Notes: generated by a model not told the origin, from the letters alone. A DNA stretch of 64,000 nucleotides from Linyphia triangularis (GCA_963978545.1 OZ021722.1:111226827-111290826), one strand, 5' to 3'; positions 30,731-43,226 are shown, numbered from the stretch's first letter. Translations and numbers: made by a program.

Positions 30731-33700
30731 TGCTTGTTTTCTTTGAAATGTACGGAATTTAGATTCCCCGACATCTGCCAGCGAGGTTTTGAAGTTCTTT
30801 CTATACATGTTCACTAACTTTGGGGCAATTCTCTGGTGCTAGGGGATATTTTGGTTATTTTTTTCTACTCGTAAACAGATTAGAATTGCAAAATTATGAT
30901 AACTCTATTAGTCATGATTTTGTTTTATAGTAATATTACTTTATAACAAAGTTATATATAGAAAAATTATTATTTTCCCAACGACAATTTTCACAAGGAT
31001 ATTTTATTTTATTTTCAGTATAAAAGTGAAAAGAATTTATTAGAGACTTCTGTCATGGATATTAAACAGATGGCCGGGCCACTTGAGAAGGATTTCACTG
31101 CCTTGGTAAAAGAGGAATAGATCGTCTTAGGTTCTGAACAAGACAACCGCAGGCCTTTGAGCTGCGATTCTATTAGCCTTTTGACTTGGAAAATGTTTCG
31201 GCACAAGCTTAACATTTGTAAAACTAACCAAGTGAAGGAATTGAAAATAAAAGTTGTCCTCTTGTTGTTACATCAACATTTGTTAATTTCATTCTTTACA
31301 CGTGACTTTAAAGATAGATTAAGCAAAATCCATCATAACTTATGATAAAATTTTGAAAGTAATATTTTGTAACGGTTGCACTTGCATATATGTGCACACA
31401 TTATCTGTTCCAGACACAGAGATAAAGAATTAAGATTGGATTGCGGACTCCGCGAGCTGACCGCATCACTCCATTCCGAAGTGTGTGCGTGTAAATAGGC
31501 AAAAGAGGGGACATTTTTCTTCGCGTCTTATCCCCGTGAAGGGAAACCAAAGTTAAATTATTTTTCAATATTTATGAAATTTCAAGTTCAAACGTTTATA
31601 TTTAGTTCTTTTAATTTAAATGAATATTTTTTTAATAAGAAACGTAGCGTTGTAAATTAAGAGTAGAGTCACTGATATCTTCCTAAGTACCTATTTAATT
31701 AATGTTATTAAGTACAGTTGTAGAAGTGTTGAAAAAAAGGTGGGGGGATGCCCAAAAGTTGGTTACAAATGTAACCTGCCCTCAAACACTTCAACAATGT
31801 ATTTTATAATTTCATAACTTACAATAAAAATATTAACTAGTAAAGAAATAGTTTATACTTCCTAGTACTAAAATTGAACAAGGGTCCAAAATTTATTGCT
31901 ATCTTAATGAATATTCTATGAATTAGTTTGTTCACTTGGAAGTAAGAGTAAGAGTTTTGGGGATGCCCAAAAGTTGGTTACAAGTGTAACCTCCCCCCAC
32001 CCCTTCAACGAGTGAAGTAATAATTCAACGTTATATACATAAACTGTTTATTTAGATTTAAATAGTGTTTATGTTTTCATGGTTCAAATAGTGCATAGCT
32101 TGATGAAATGAAATCAATAGAGAAATCTAAATTAGCTTGTCTTTAATGAAACAAGAATAGAAATTTAACTTAAAAGAAAGTTCCTCCAAGTTAAAAGTTG
32201 ACCAAGTGTAATAGTACTTATTAATAAGAACACTTATAATCTTTTTACAAAGAAGTATAATATATTTTTATAATATTATGATAGATAGATATACAATAAA
32301 TAGTTTTAAAGTTTTCAAATGTAAAAAAAAAAGGATCACTTTTTCTCAGTATCACTACATTTAAAGGTTATTGTTATTTTTGTTTTTTTCATTAATAATT
32401 TTTAGCTGGGTTGAGTGTTTTTAAAAGTGGGGGGGTTGGATTTCAATTGTTTTAGAAGTGGGGGGGACGCATGGGTATTTTCTTGTAAAGTGGGGGGACG
32501 CGTCACCCCGTGTCTACTCACACTTCTAACACTGATTAAGTATATTATGTATAAAAGCGTCTTGAAATAGTGAGGCAATTTAAATAAGAGAAAAACATTA
32601 TTGTATTTCTATTGAGTACGTATACTGTAAGACATTAAACCGTATCAACCTGCTTGTGCAAAATATTTTAAACTCTAAATCTGATAGCAATTGTAGTTCA
32701 ATCATGATGTCTTTATCATTCTTTTAGCTAGAGAAGTTTGAAAATAGCTAATTTGGAAGACAAGCTTTTGAAAATTGTATATATTTAATTCTTACACAAT
32801 AATTAAATAAAACTAAAACGTCCAGAACTTCACACAAGCATTTCATCAAAATCCTGATTACCCCTACAATGTGTCATATCGGAAATATTTACATTTCATG
32901 TGGTCTAATTGAAAAGCAACTATACCAGAGAGAATTTGTCAACTTTTGTCTTTAAGTTAGATTATTTTTATGTATTTCCTTTTAAGTTAAGCTTTTGCCA
33001 TAATGTTTTAAACGCAATCTAAGATACCAATCTATAATTGACATCTGTGACTCGTGAAGTCTTCAAAACACTCTTCATTTTCAATTCGATGATAAAATTT
33101 AATTTTTTCATTTAATAGAAATTCATTTATTATAATTCTTAATTTAAAATTGATATTTATAGTAGTTTGGTAGTTTTTCCTTCAACATCACGAGCTTGGT
33201 TCATACAATCATAGTTTAATACATTCAGTAGATTCCTGTGTGGTTACTCAATTATATATACAAGTAAAATTCAAAATAGTTGAACATAGAATCCCATAAA
33301 CTTAAGCACATAGTATTTCGGCGATTGATTTTTGGTTCTAATATTAAAGCATATTTTTTGCGAAACAGATTTTTGGGGAAAATATTCATATCTAAAAAGC
33401 AGAATATGGTTTCCTAATTATATATTGTATTCGATTTACCGAAAAAAAAGTAGTAAACGAATGCATAAAAGAAGCATTCATGTATTAAACCAGTCATTAA
33501 AAGTATCTAAACAATAAATCGGTTTGAAACAATGAATGATAATTTCATGAAATCACTAAAAAAATAAACTATTCCTTACAAGTAAGTTTTAAATATTTAT
33601 AAAAGGACTAAAGCTCTCACTACGTGTTTAAACTTAAAGATATGAAATTGAAGTTCCGATCCATCCTCTAACAATTTTCCCCCATCTGTTTCTGCAACTA

Positions 33701-34437
33701 AATGCTCAACAAGAAATTACCATTCTGAAATAATTAAAAAAAAAAAATATTAATAAAATAATAATATTGAATTTAGTTGCATAGCTTGAAAAGCGGAAAA
33801 CAGCAGAATGTTTTACTATAACGTGCTAGACAACTGGGAACATATTTTGCCTATTTGGCTGACTGAAATGCTCTTCCGCGGAAGCTCGTTTGGTGACCGG
33901 GAGTCCAGTTCACTATTCTAGCTCAGTGGTTCCAGATGCCTGGTTGGCCTGAAGTCAAAGTCGTAACCAAGAATTTGCTTCATGAGGGGGATAAGAAATT
34001 AAATTTTGTGATAGTATAAAATTTAATTTTAATGATAATGATGCATTCTTTCTCATGCATTCAACTATGAAAATAAAATGAAATTAAATGTGCAAATTTT
34101 TCTCAACACGTTTTAAAACAAGTTTAAATTTATGAATCACAGTACTGTTAACTGATTTGGTCTTTCCAAATGAAAGTCGATAATAGAATAGAAACTATCG
34201 TTTATAATTATCGTCGTGTATGATCATTTTCAAAAATAAGAAAGGACTCCTATGTCTTAAGGGTTGAAACGATTACGGTTATAGAAAGCGTTATCAAAAT
34301 TCTTTTACTTTATTTTGTGCATTATTTTCATGTTTTTTTATCGTTTCTGCATGTACGACAGCTGAGATTTGGTATGGCTTAAAAATCTTAACATGAAATA
34401 GAAATTAATGAGCAAAGAATTTTTAAACGAAAAAAAA

Positions 34438-34442
<5 letters not shown>
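30731..34442. other. Long AT-rich unique stretch, no gene seen
   Basis: It includes another GC-richer island at about 31425-31550. There are two copies of a block GGGGATGCCCAAAAGTTGGTTACAA (one at about 31745-31780, one at about 31958-31990), and G-rich runs at 32425-32510 that may belong with them to one decayed DNA element. All frames are short and without recognisable domains. Confidence 0.45.

Positions 34443-34519
<77 letters not shown>
34443..34519. repeat. (TA)n microsatellite
   Basis: 77 bp of uninterrupted alternating TA. The long Ile-Tyr frames across it are artefacts. Confidence 0.98.
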
Positions 34520-34521
<2 letters not shown>

Positions 34522-34799
34522 CATGCAATTCCACTCCTAATAACGCTGAGCATAATATTGATAAAAAGGTATACGAAATCAGTTAAACATATAGTCAATT
34601 GAAAGAAGTAATCAATCGAATCATTGCATAAAACTCTACACTTAAGTAAAACAAACAAAAGCTATCAAAGATTATAAAACGTAAAACAAAAATAACTTAA
34701 CAACTGTTCAATGCAATCGAAAAGTATGAGAAAGGCTGACGATATTAGAAGCGAAATAAGAGAGCAAAAAAAAAGAAAAGTTGAAAATGTTCGTATATA
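34520..34799. other. AT-rich stretch, no gene seen
   Basis: Nothing recognised on either strand. Confidence 0.5.
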
Positions 34800-35160
34800 A
34801 AAAGCATCTGCAAAGAACGAGACTTCTTCGAGGCTATTAAGGTCGCATTGTGAGACGACATTTGCATTTGGCGTCGCTTCGAACTCGTCAAGGGAAAGAG
34901 AAATATTTTCTTCTTCCAAGAAGAGACATTATGGAAATATACCTCCTCCTCTAATTATACACAGCCGGCCGTTTGGGGGTGTCAAAAAAAAACCGGAATG
35001 ATTTATCGAGTGTATTCCACCTGCTGTGAAAAAGAAGTTTTCTTGGAATGTATCATCTTCCTTCCTTCGTGGATGGAACGGCGATTAATATTCGGATCTT
35101 ATTCCCCTCGTTTGCTTCATTTCACTTCGTTTCAGAATAGTATATTAGGGAAAGATTTTT
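34800..35160. other. GC-richer unique island, possible conserved non-coding DNA
   Basis: Balanced composition with a CCGGCCG palindrome near 34963 and a GATTTATCG motif near 34999, which could be a homeodomain-type site. There is no long frame and no repeat partner in the window. Function is unknown. Confidence 0.3.
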
Positions 35161-35438
35161 GTTAACGAATTAGCCAAATAACTCGGTATGACAGAAAAGA
35201 AAGTTTTGGAATATTCTTAGGAAGAACGTAAATTGACATGAGTGGGACAAAAATTGTGATAAATGATTTTAACAGCTTAAATTAACCAAACAAATAAATA
35301 CTGAGTCAAAAATCAATAAACAATCAGCGATCTTCCCAAAAAAACTACTAGACTTTGTAAAAAAGACCCACCAAGTCATACAGAAAAAGTTATGAAATCT
35401 AATGTTTGCCACCAAGCGGCCGCGTTTAGTTTCTTTGG
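35161..35438. repeat. Left flank of the hAT target, paralogous to about 50920-51070 (inverted)
   Basis: From about 35280 to 35446 the sequence matches the reverse complement of about 50913-51070, including the CACCAAGCGGCCG block. It is part of an unnamed dispersed repeat that continues after the hAT element at 36553. Confidence 0.6.
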
Positions 35439-35446
35439 GGTACTTG

Positions 35447-36552
35447 CAGAGGCGTACTGGCCATAGGGTTGTCCGGTGTAATCACCGGGCCGGACAGTGC
35501 CTCTGATAAATGGGCCGGTCAGAGAGGTTTTTTATTTTATTTTTCATCACAAGTAACGTCCTAAACGTTTTTTTGTTTTTTTTTAAGCCCAAATGAACTC
35601 AATTCCCAAAATAGCAAATTATATAATCGTACTAGTTGCATGGCCCCTTGTTGCGGTCATTGTCATTGTGTATAAATCCCAACTGTTGACGCTTCGCAAA
35701 CTAGGCTTTTTTTGTGTGAAAATAATTGCTGTTAATGAAAAGCAAAATTAGAAGGCTAAAACTACTTATGTTTTAAATTTTAGAGTTATATGCTTATTGG
35801 AAGTCACTTTGCAAAGAAACGTTAAGAAATTTAAAAAAGTAGGGATGTGGAACAACTTTAATTACACTCAATACTGGCAGCAGCATTCAGATTTGACATG
35901 GATTAGTGTAACTTAAAGCTTTCGTTTTTCATTATTTTAAAAAATGGTATTAGTTAGGCGATATTTTTCGATATAATTAATACATTGGCAAGAAAAAGAA
36001 CATGGGTAAAACGGCGAAATTGGTGATAAGTTTTTCGATAAATATTACATCATTCTTTCTTGTAAGTGAAACAGAGCAAAAACAGTCTTTGATTGGTGAT
36101 GCTCAAAGCAGAGAACTGTGATTTAAAGACATTCGTATTTCAAATTTTTACGCCTTTTTCGCATTTCTAACAATTATTTCGGAGACGCCGATATTTAGAG
36201 CAACCTAACACACATCGATTTTGATCAAAATCATTACACCCGTTTTTTGACAAATGCTGAAAAAATATTTTTCGATGACAGTCACTTTATGCGTATGCGC
36301 AATTTTGATGAAAACTCTAATGACAGATGTCAAAACAATTCAATTATTAAAATTAGTTAATAAATAAAAATATTTATTAAAATTAATTAAATAAATAAAA
36401 ATGTATTAATTATTAAAATTACTTATTAATCATTGGAATTCTTTTATTGCTAACAATGATTATTAAAACTTGATTAATGATTATATATTGAAAAATTGGG
36501 CCGGTATAAATCTAAAATCACCGGGCCGTTTTTATGTCCCAGTACGCCCCTG
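35447..36552. mobile_element. Non-autonomous hAT element, 1106 bp
   Basis: It starts CAGAGGCGTACTGG and ends CCAGTACGCCCCTG, inverted repeats with one mismatch. The flanks show an exact 8-bp duplication, GGTACTTG, at 35439-35446 and 36553-36560. The paralogous target without the insertion is at 50913-50920 on the minus strand. Part of the interior (about 35830-35990) resembles 51310-51450. A truncated sister is at 9297-9710. No transposase is encoded. Confidence 0.9.
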
Positions 36553-36560
36553 GGTACTTG

Positions 36561-37300
36561 TACACAATGTACGATTGAGGTACTTGTACAGTATACAAAA
36601 AAATAATCAGAACAATGGCTATATCTTCGGTTCTAATTATCGTAGAATCTTATGGTTTGCACTAAAATGTTATGCTTATGATTTTCTATATATCTGATGC
36701 AATTTTTTTTTCTTAAAGGACAGTTTACTAAGTAAAAGTAACGCTATCTTCAAAAATTTCAATACGAACCCCTATTTTTTATCATTTCATTCGATTTAGA
36801 ATACATCATTTACCATATACACCAAATTTCAATGCATTATGTTGAAAAACACGTCACTTATGAGCGGAAATGTTTCGACCATTTTTTGACCGGTCTTCAG
36901 GGAGAATTTCCATAAAACGAAAAGTATTTTTATGGTTCTACTTCACAGAGGGAGAAATCGAACGGTCAGTGAGGCGTTTCACGACGTTATAAAATACAAA
37001 TATTCTAAAATTGCATAGAAACTACTTGGATTTATAGTGACATGTTTAAGATTAATACAAAAATAGCAAGTAAACGCAAAAGTAACATAATTTATTTACA
37101 ACATTAAAGATGTGCATTCTTCACACGAAATAAATAAAATATCGAAAACTATAATTGCAGAAGTATAACGTATACTACTGATAATTAGAAAATTAAAAAA
37201 GATAAAATGTATGCATTAGTAAACAGTATTTAGCAAAGCGTGATTATTTTACAGAAACATTTCCCTGTAAACACAATTGTAATTTGATCGTTGAAATTAT
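36561..37300. other. No gene seen
   Basis: The first 40 bp continue the dispersed repeat of the hAT target. The rest is AT-rich without recognised content. Confidence 0.5.
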
Positions 37301-37764
37301 TGTTGCACAAATTGTCTGTATATAGTGTAAATAGTGACGTATTATTTTAAAATTCTATTGTAATTTATTTTTTATCTTATTTTATTTATTAACAGCGATT
37401 ATACAGGTTAGAAAAAGGTAGCAAAACCTAAAGCAATCGAGAAATTTCGAGATGTTTCTTTTCCGACGAATTGGCTGGAAATTTCGGGAATGTCTCTCGC
37501 GCCAAGTATAAATAAGACTGGAGATAGGGAAAGTTTTCAGATTGACTTCGGACTTCGATGAAAGCTGTTCGCTTTGTTTACCTATTGGATTGAGCTTGTA
37601 TAATCGCTGTATTCGAAGTTGTTTTTGTTGAAGCTTGTGTTGAATCTTAAGAGTGATTACACTGTTGCCTTTGAATAAATTCTGTGAGTTTTCTGAAGTG
37701 ATTAAATAGTAGTTTTTATCTTAAAAACTGTGCCATCATTGCCTCAGTGGAAAAATTCATAACA
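37301..37764 (+). repeat. 5' LTR of the gypsy element
   Basis: TG...CA ends, 464 bp. A TATA box (TATAAATAAG, about 37507) and an AATAAA signal (about 37674) suggest the U3, R and U5 parts. The 3' LTR has the same sequence with scattered differences and ends in CG instead of CA. Confidence 0.9.
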
Positions 37765-37765
37765 G

Positions 37766-37787
37766 TGGTGTCAGAAGTGGGATTTAG
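37766..37787 (+). other. Primer-binding site, tRNA-Leu type
   Basis: TGGTGTCAGAAGTGGGATTT begins one base after the LTR. It complements the 3' end of a typical animal tRNA-Leu except for one base. Identification of the tRNA is from memory of tRNA-Leu ends. Confidence 0.65.
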
Positions 37788-37796
37788 TCATCTTGA

Positions 37797-39101
37797 ATGC
37801 CGACTACTAGAGGAATGATGGAAGACCAAATGAAACAGTTGATGGAAATGATTGCTGGAATGAAAGCCCAATAGGAAATCACCGCCGCCGAAATGAAAGC
37901 CAGTCAACAAGCTATGGCCTCTGAGGTAAAAGCCCGCCAAGAATCGACAAATGCTGAACTTGCTACCGCAATTACTGGGGACATCAAAAAGTTAGCTGAC
38001 AAATGTGAAACAACGTCTGAGGCTGTGGACGGATTTATCAAGCGTACAGAAGATGTCCTCCAAATGTTGAAAGATGATATTACGGATGTGCGAGAAGACA
38101 GCGTGACTGTGAAGAATGAGATGGACTCAAAGGTTTCCACCCTGGAAGAAGGACAAATAGAAAATAGGAAGGAGGTTAACGATAAATTAGAGGAGATGAA
38201 TGGAAAGTTTGACAACTTAGGGAAAAAGGTTTCCACCGTGAAAGGAGAGCAAGAGAAATTCATTGACGCTGTAGAAAAAAGGTTGCTAAAAATTGAAACT
38301 CGTGAAGCTGTGGCCATTGCGTCGCCTGATTGGGATAACACTTCCATCTCGGTGCCGCGCTCTAACATCAAAGTGGCCACTTTTAATGGGAAGTCGTCTT
38401 GGCGCGTTTATCAAACGCAGTTTGATATGACTGCCTCTGCTAATGGATGGGACGATACTGCGAAGGCATTTCATCTAGCTGCGTCACTTCGCGAAGAGGC
38501 TGCTGACATCCTGCAAATACTTCCAAAGGACAAAAGAGAATATTTAGCTGCACTAACATCTGCTCTGGAGTTGCTGTTCGGTGATCAGCATCTGAAGGAT
38601 TATAGCAGGCAAAAACTCAGAACAAGGCAGCAGAAGACCGGGGAAACACTCCAGGAGTTTGCTTCTGAGATCGAAAGGTTGTCCCTACTAGCTTTCCAGG
38701 ATTGCCCAGCGGATGTAAGGGATAATTTATCCCAACAATATTTTGTGGGTGGCCTGAAGGACGTTGATATCTCCCAAGCCGTTATAATGTAGGACTGTAC
38801 AGATCTCAAGAGTGCCCTAGTGTACGCCATGCTAAAGGAGGTGGCCCAGAATTCGTCAATAAAAGAAAGACGATATGTGAGTGGGGCATCGGCTGAAGAT
38901 TCTTCTGACCTGGTCACAAGTAAGCTTCGAGAACTGGAAGGTAAAATCGAGAGAATGATGAGAAGCTATCCCGGAACCAGGGATCGAAACACTAGAGTTG
39001 TTTGTTGGAACTGCAACAGGGAAGGACATTTTAGGCGCAGTTGCCCGGACTTGGACATAAGAGGGGATAATACCACCTCCGAGCCCCAGCAGTTAAACTA
39101 G
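37797..39101 (+). pseudogene. Gag of the gypsy element (two in-frame stops)
   Basis: The frame opens at ATG 37797 and is continuous to 39101 apart from TAG 37872-37874 (a likely CAG change) and TAG 38790-38792. The first part is hydrophilic, with alternating Lys/Glu and heptad-like Leu/Val, probably coiled coil (about 38000-38300). A capsid-like region follows (W-R-V-Y-Q-T-Q-F at about 38400, L-P-K-D-K-R at about 38520). One zinc knuckle, C-W-N-C-x4-H-x4-C, is at about 39001-39045. Gag would assemble the particle and bind RNA. Pol lies about 100 bp on in another frame. Confidence 0.85.
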
Positions 39102-39181
39102 AAAGCGGCCATCTCGCGGGGCGGGGGTCGCCGTGTAGTGAAGATGGTGCCCCACTCAGCCTCTATCACATATCATCCCTT

Positions 39182-40861
39182 CAAGGAGGAAACCATGGTT
39201 TATTCGTGGAGGTGGAGATTAACGGGACTCCCTATCGTCTAATAGTTGATTCTGGAGCTAATGTAACCATCGTACGGACGGATGTAGCCCGGCGCCTGGA
39301 TTGCCAGCCTCTCTACACGGCGCCTTCAGTTTCGCTACAAACTGTGACTGGTGACAAAATTTCTGTGCATGGGAAATTAAATGTTAACATTTCTTTTGGA
39401 TTTCACACCTACACTCACACCGTTTACGTCGCTGAAATTATTGACCCATGTATTATTGGACTGGACTTTTTAAAGAAAAATGGAATTACTTTGAATTTCG
39501 AGAAAGGCGAGCTTCAAACAGGGAAAGAAGAAGTTCCATTGTTCGGTTTGGACTCGGAAGAGCCGTGTGCATATCGAATAGTAGCTCTTGAAGACATCGC
39601 CATCCCCTCCATGACAGATTTAGTTGTAAAGGGTTCAGCAGAGCTCCCGAAGGCCTTCCGATTTAGAGTAACGGACTTCCCATCATCGAATAGCGTCCCG
39701 AAAGGAGTGCTAGTAGGAGCGACGCTTGTGGATCTTTCTCAGGAGGTAGTGCATGTGAGAATGCCTAACATCGGTGATGCTACCAAAGTTATCAAGAAAG
39801 GAGAAGAAATTGCCACCTGCACACCTGTTACAAGCATCGAACGGGGATCTAAGGAGTTTTTGACTGCACCCTCCGCGGATTTAGTGGACCAGCTTCTCGA
39901 GGATGCTCGGTTGAAAAGAAGTCAAGAGAAAATTGTCGGAAATCTTATAAAAGAATTTAAGGACGTTTTCTCCATGTCATCGAAAGATGTAGGAAGAACT
40001 AAGCTTATACAACATCGAATTGACACTGGGACCCATTTACCGATTAAACAACATCCTCGAAGACTTCCATTTGCAAAACAAGAGGAGGTCGGGAGATTGT
40101 TACATGAAATGGAAGATAATAGAGTTATCGAACCCTCCTCAAGTCCATGGGCATCTCCAATCGTACTCGTTCGAAAGAAGGATGGTTCCACCAGGTTTTG
40201 TGTGGATTACCGGAAGCTGAACGAAATTACGAAAAAGGACAGCTACCCTTTGGCAAGAATTGATGACACTCTATCGAGGAACCAATGGTTTTCAACTTTG
40301 GATTTGAAGAGTGTATACTGTCAAGTGGAGATACATCATGACAATCGTGAGAAGACGGCCTTCACTACCGGACAAGGATTATGGCAGTTTCAAGTTATGC
40401 CGTATGGCTTGTGTAATGCACCGGCTACGTTCGAGCGACTAATGGAGACTGTGCTTAGAAGACTTTCCTACGAGACCTGTCTGGTATATTTGGACGATAT
40501 CAAGATCACCGGGCGAAGTTTTGATCAGCACTTGCAAAACGTAAAGAACGTGTTCGTGAAGATCAGGGAAGCCCACTTGAAACTTAGCTCATCAAAATGT
40601 AAGCTCCTTAGGCAGAAAGTCAGTTATCTCGGACACATCATCTCATCCGATGGAGTGAGCACAGATCCAGCCAAGATCCATGCTGTGCAAATTTGGTCTC
40701 GGCCGCAAGACGTTCATCAATTGCGAAGCTTTCTAGGCCTGTGCACGTATTACCGTAGATTTGTGAAGGGTTTCTCCAAGATCGCTAGACCCCTGCATCG
40801 ACTAACAGAGAGCAAGCAGAAGTTCTTGTGGACTGCCAACTGTGACGACTCCTTCAAATAA
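39182..40861 (+). pseudogene. Protease and reverse transcriptase of the gypsy element
   Basis: The frame is open from before 39206 to TAA 40859-40861. Protease shows V-D-S-G-A-N at about 39245-39262. A linker of about 200 residues follows. RT contains D-Y-R-K-L (about 40204-40220), the S-T-L-D-L-K block with the first catalytic Asp (about 40293-40310), P-Y-G-L-C-N-A-P (about 40401-40424), and the Y-L-D-D box (about 40486-40497), then the thumb with F-L-G-L-C-T-Y-Y-R-R-F. All RT catalytic residues are kept. The stop lies at the RT/RNase H junction in an otherwise continuous frame, so this part is nearly intact. Confidence 0.9.
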
Positions 40862-41603
40862 CTGAAGACCGCTTTAACATCCGCGCCTGTTTTGGCTTTT
40901 CCAGATGTTAACAAGGACTTTATTTACAGATGCCAGCAATGAGGGAGTGGGTGCCGTTCTTTCCCGGGAAATCGAGGGTCAGGAGAAAGTCATCGCTTAT
41001 TTTAGTAAGAGCCTGTCAAGATCCGAGTGGAACTACTGCGTCACAAGAAAGGAGTTACTGGCAATAGTGAAGGCCGTTGAACACTTTCATCATTACTTGT
41101 ACGGCCAAAAATTCCTTTTAAGAACTGATCATGCGTCTCTGACTTGGTTGCTGAATTTCAAGAATACAGAGGGGCAAATAGCAAGGTGGATTCAGCTCCT
41201 ACAGGAGTACGACATGGATATCCGTCACAGAAAGGGAACGTCCCATGGGAATTCAGATGCTCTTTCCAGAAGACCATGTCCGGAGAATTGCCGATTTTGT
41301 TCCAATGCGGAGTCTAAGTTTGGGACAACTGCATCTGCCGTTCGTAAAATAACTTCCAAGTCAACTACTTCAGACGTGGATCCTTGGAGTGATCAGAATA
41401 TCCGCAAAAGTCAGGTCGAAGATCAGGACTTGAAACCTCTAATTGAATTCCTGGAAGCGGCTACCGGAAAACTCAGTTGGCAAAAAATTGCACGCTATAG
41501 CCCAACAATGAAGAGATATTGGGCTATGTGGGACTCTTTGCACTTGAAGAATGGAGTACTCTACCGTCGACGGGAGTCCGATGACGGCAAAAGCTTCCGG
41601 TAG
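40862..41603 (+). pseudogene. RNase H and linker of the gypsy element
   Basis: After the stop at 40861 the old frame continues for about 20 codons, and then a single-base shift near 40920 moves reading to the frame of 40905-41603. RNase H residues are visible: D of T-D-A-S (about 40926), E of R-K-E-L-L-A-I (about 41052), D of R-T-D-H-A-S (about 41125), and the closing S-D-A-L-S-R (about 41252-41270). The linker to integrase ends at TAG 41601-41603, in frame with the following integrase. Confidence 0.85.
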
Positions 41604-42709
41604 CAATTAATCCTTCCAAGTTCTAGAGTTACAAACGTTCTAGAAGAACTTCACAGCAGTTCTACTGGAGGACATTTTGGTGTCATGAAAACTCTTCAGA
41701 AAGTCAGGGAGAGATTCTTCTGGGACAAAGCAAAGTCCGAATTGGAAAAGTGGTGCAAGTCCTGTGATGCATGCAATTCACAGAAAGGACCAAAGACTCG
41801 GACTCGTGGAAAGTTGCAACATTACGACGTAGGAGCACCATTCGAAAGAATTGCGTTTGACATCTTAGGCCCCCTCACACAACCACATCTTAGGCCACCT
41901 CACACAAGTAATGGCAAGAAATACATCCTAGTTGTAATGGACTACTTTAGCAAGTGGCAAGAAGCATACGCGATTCCGGACCAGGAAGCCACAACCGTAG
42001 CAGAAATCCTCGTGCAGAATTGGATCTCCCGATTTGGCGTACCCCTGCGGATACATTCTGACCAGGGGACGAACTTCAACTCTGCCGTCTTCACTGGGCT
42101 GTGTGACTTGCTCAACATGGAAAAGACTCTTACAACTCCCCTGCACCCACAATCTGATGGAATGGTCGACCGCTTTAATAGAACGATTCTGAATCGTCTC
42201 TCTTTGTTTGTTTCCAAGAACCCCAAGATTGGGATCAGAAACTTCCACTGTTCCTTTTGGCCTACAGGAGTGCTACTCACGAGACCACCGGATATACACC
42301 ATCTCAAATGATTTTTGGAAGAGACCTTAGACTACCCTGCGACCTCCTCTTTGGACGACCACCGGACACTCCTTCCTCGCCTGTCCAGTATCTATATGAT
42401 CTCCAGGCACGTTTGGAAGCCGTACATCGGTACGCCAGACAAAGAATCAACATCATGACTGAGCGCATGAAGATCCGATACGATGCCAAAGCCACGGACC
42501 GTTCATTCCAGGAAAGTGACAAAGTGTGGTTAAGGAACACTAAACGTCTGAAAGGACTCTCCCCCGAGCTCCAGACGAACTGGGAAGGGCCATATGTGGT
42601 CCTTAAGAAGATCAACGACGTCGTGGTAAGGATTCAACGGACACCTTCCTGTAAACCTAGAGTTGTACATTACAATAGGCTAGCCCCATATTATAATAGA
42701 AGTGATTAA
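41604..42709 (+). pseudogene. Integrase of the gypsy element, active-site Glu replaced by Asp
   Basis: The zinc-binding domain has H...H in H-S-S-S-T-G-G-H and C-x2-C in C-D-A-C (41650-41775). The core has D in F-D-I-L-G-P-L (about 41860) and D in S-D-Q-G-T-N (about 42058-42075). Exactly 35 residues on, where Glu is required, the codon is GAC (D in G-M-V-D-R-F, about 42165-42180). A partial tandem duplication near 41861-41910 adds about eight residues after the first Asp. A frameshift near 42240-42260 moves reading to the frame ending at TAA 42707-42709, which holds a GPY/F module (N-W-E-G-P-Y, about 42576-42593). It would integrate the cDNA; this copy could not. Confidence 0.88.
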
Positions 42710-42756
42710 ATGGCCTTTCCTCTTAAGGACTTCACTGCCCCGGACGTGCAATCTTT

Positions 42757-42769
42757 AAGAAGGGGGAAA
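42757..42769 (+). other. Polypurine tract of the gypsy element
   Basis: AAGAAGGGGGAAA directly before the 3' LTR start TGTTGCAC. It is the expected primer for plus-strand synthesis. Confidence 0.85.
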
Positions 42770-42897
42770 TGTTGCACAATTTGTCTGTATATAGTGTAAA
42801 TAGTGACGTATTATTTTAAAATTCTATTGTAATTTATTTTCATCTTATTTTATTTATTAACAGCGATTATACAGGTTAGAAAAAGGTGGCAACACCT
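42770..42897 (+). repeat. 3' LTR of the gypsy element, first part
   Basis: It matches 37301-37428 with a few changes and ends in CACCT (42893-42897), which is repeated after the BEL element. The remainder is at 49395-49734. Confidence 0.9.
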
Positions 42898-43144
42898 TGT
42901 TGTAGCTGGAATATTGACTTTTCCTCGAAGTGGACTGTATTTAAATTAGCTCAAAACAATCTTGCTTAAAACCTTTATTACAGTTATAAAAACATCGATG
43001 TAAAAGACCAGCAATAAAAGAGGGCTCGCAATTCTGTGAATTGACTATATATCAAAAAAGGGGCGTCTTTACAATCAATGACGGTGACAGTTAAAGGTTA
43101 CATTTTACTGACAGTTAAGCACAGTTCATTGACGCGCGTTAACA
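42898..43144 (-). repeat. 3' LTR of the BEL element
   Basis: 247 bp, TG...CA ends, identical by eye to 49148-49394. It is the 3' LTR because the element reads on the minus strand. Confidence 0.92.
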
Positions 43145-43157
43145 TATTCCCCACCTT
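43145..43157 (-). other. Polypurine tract of the BEL element
   Basis: AAGGTGGGGAATA on the minus strand, adjacent to the 3' LTR. Confidence 0.7.
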
Positions 43158-43226
43158 GAAACCCAAGGTTTCAAGACGGTTCATTCACAATCAAGATATA
43201 CATAATCAAGAATCTATATAAAATCT

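Noticed and set aside
33860..33985. TAGCTCAGTGGTTCC block resembling a tRNA A box
   Set aside because: No B box or cloverleaf follows within a tRNA length.
34338..34658. 106-codon frame
   Set aside because: It is mostly alternating Ile-Tyr from the (TA)n tract.
41928..42307. Minus-strand frames of more than 100 codons
   Set aside because: They are complements of the gypsy integrase.
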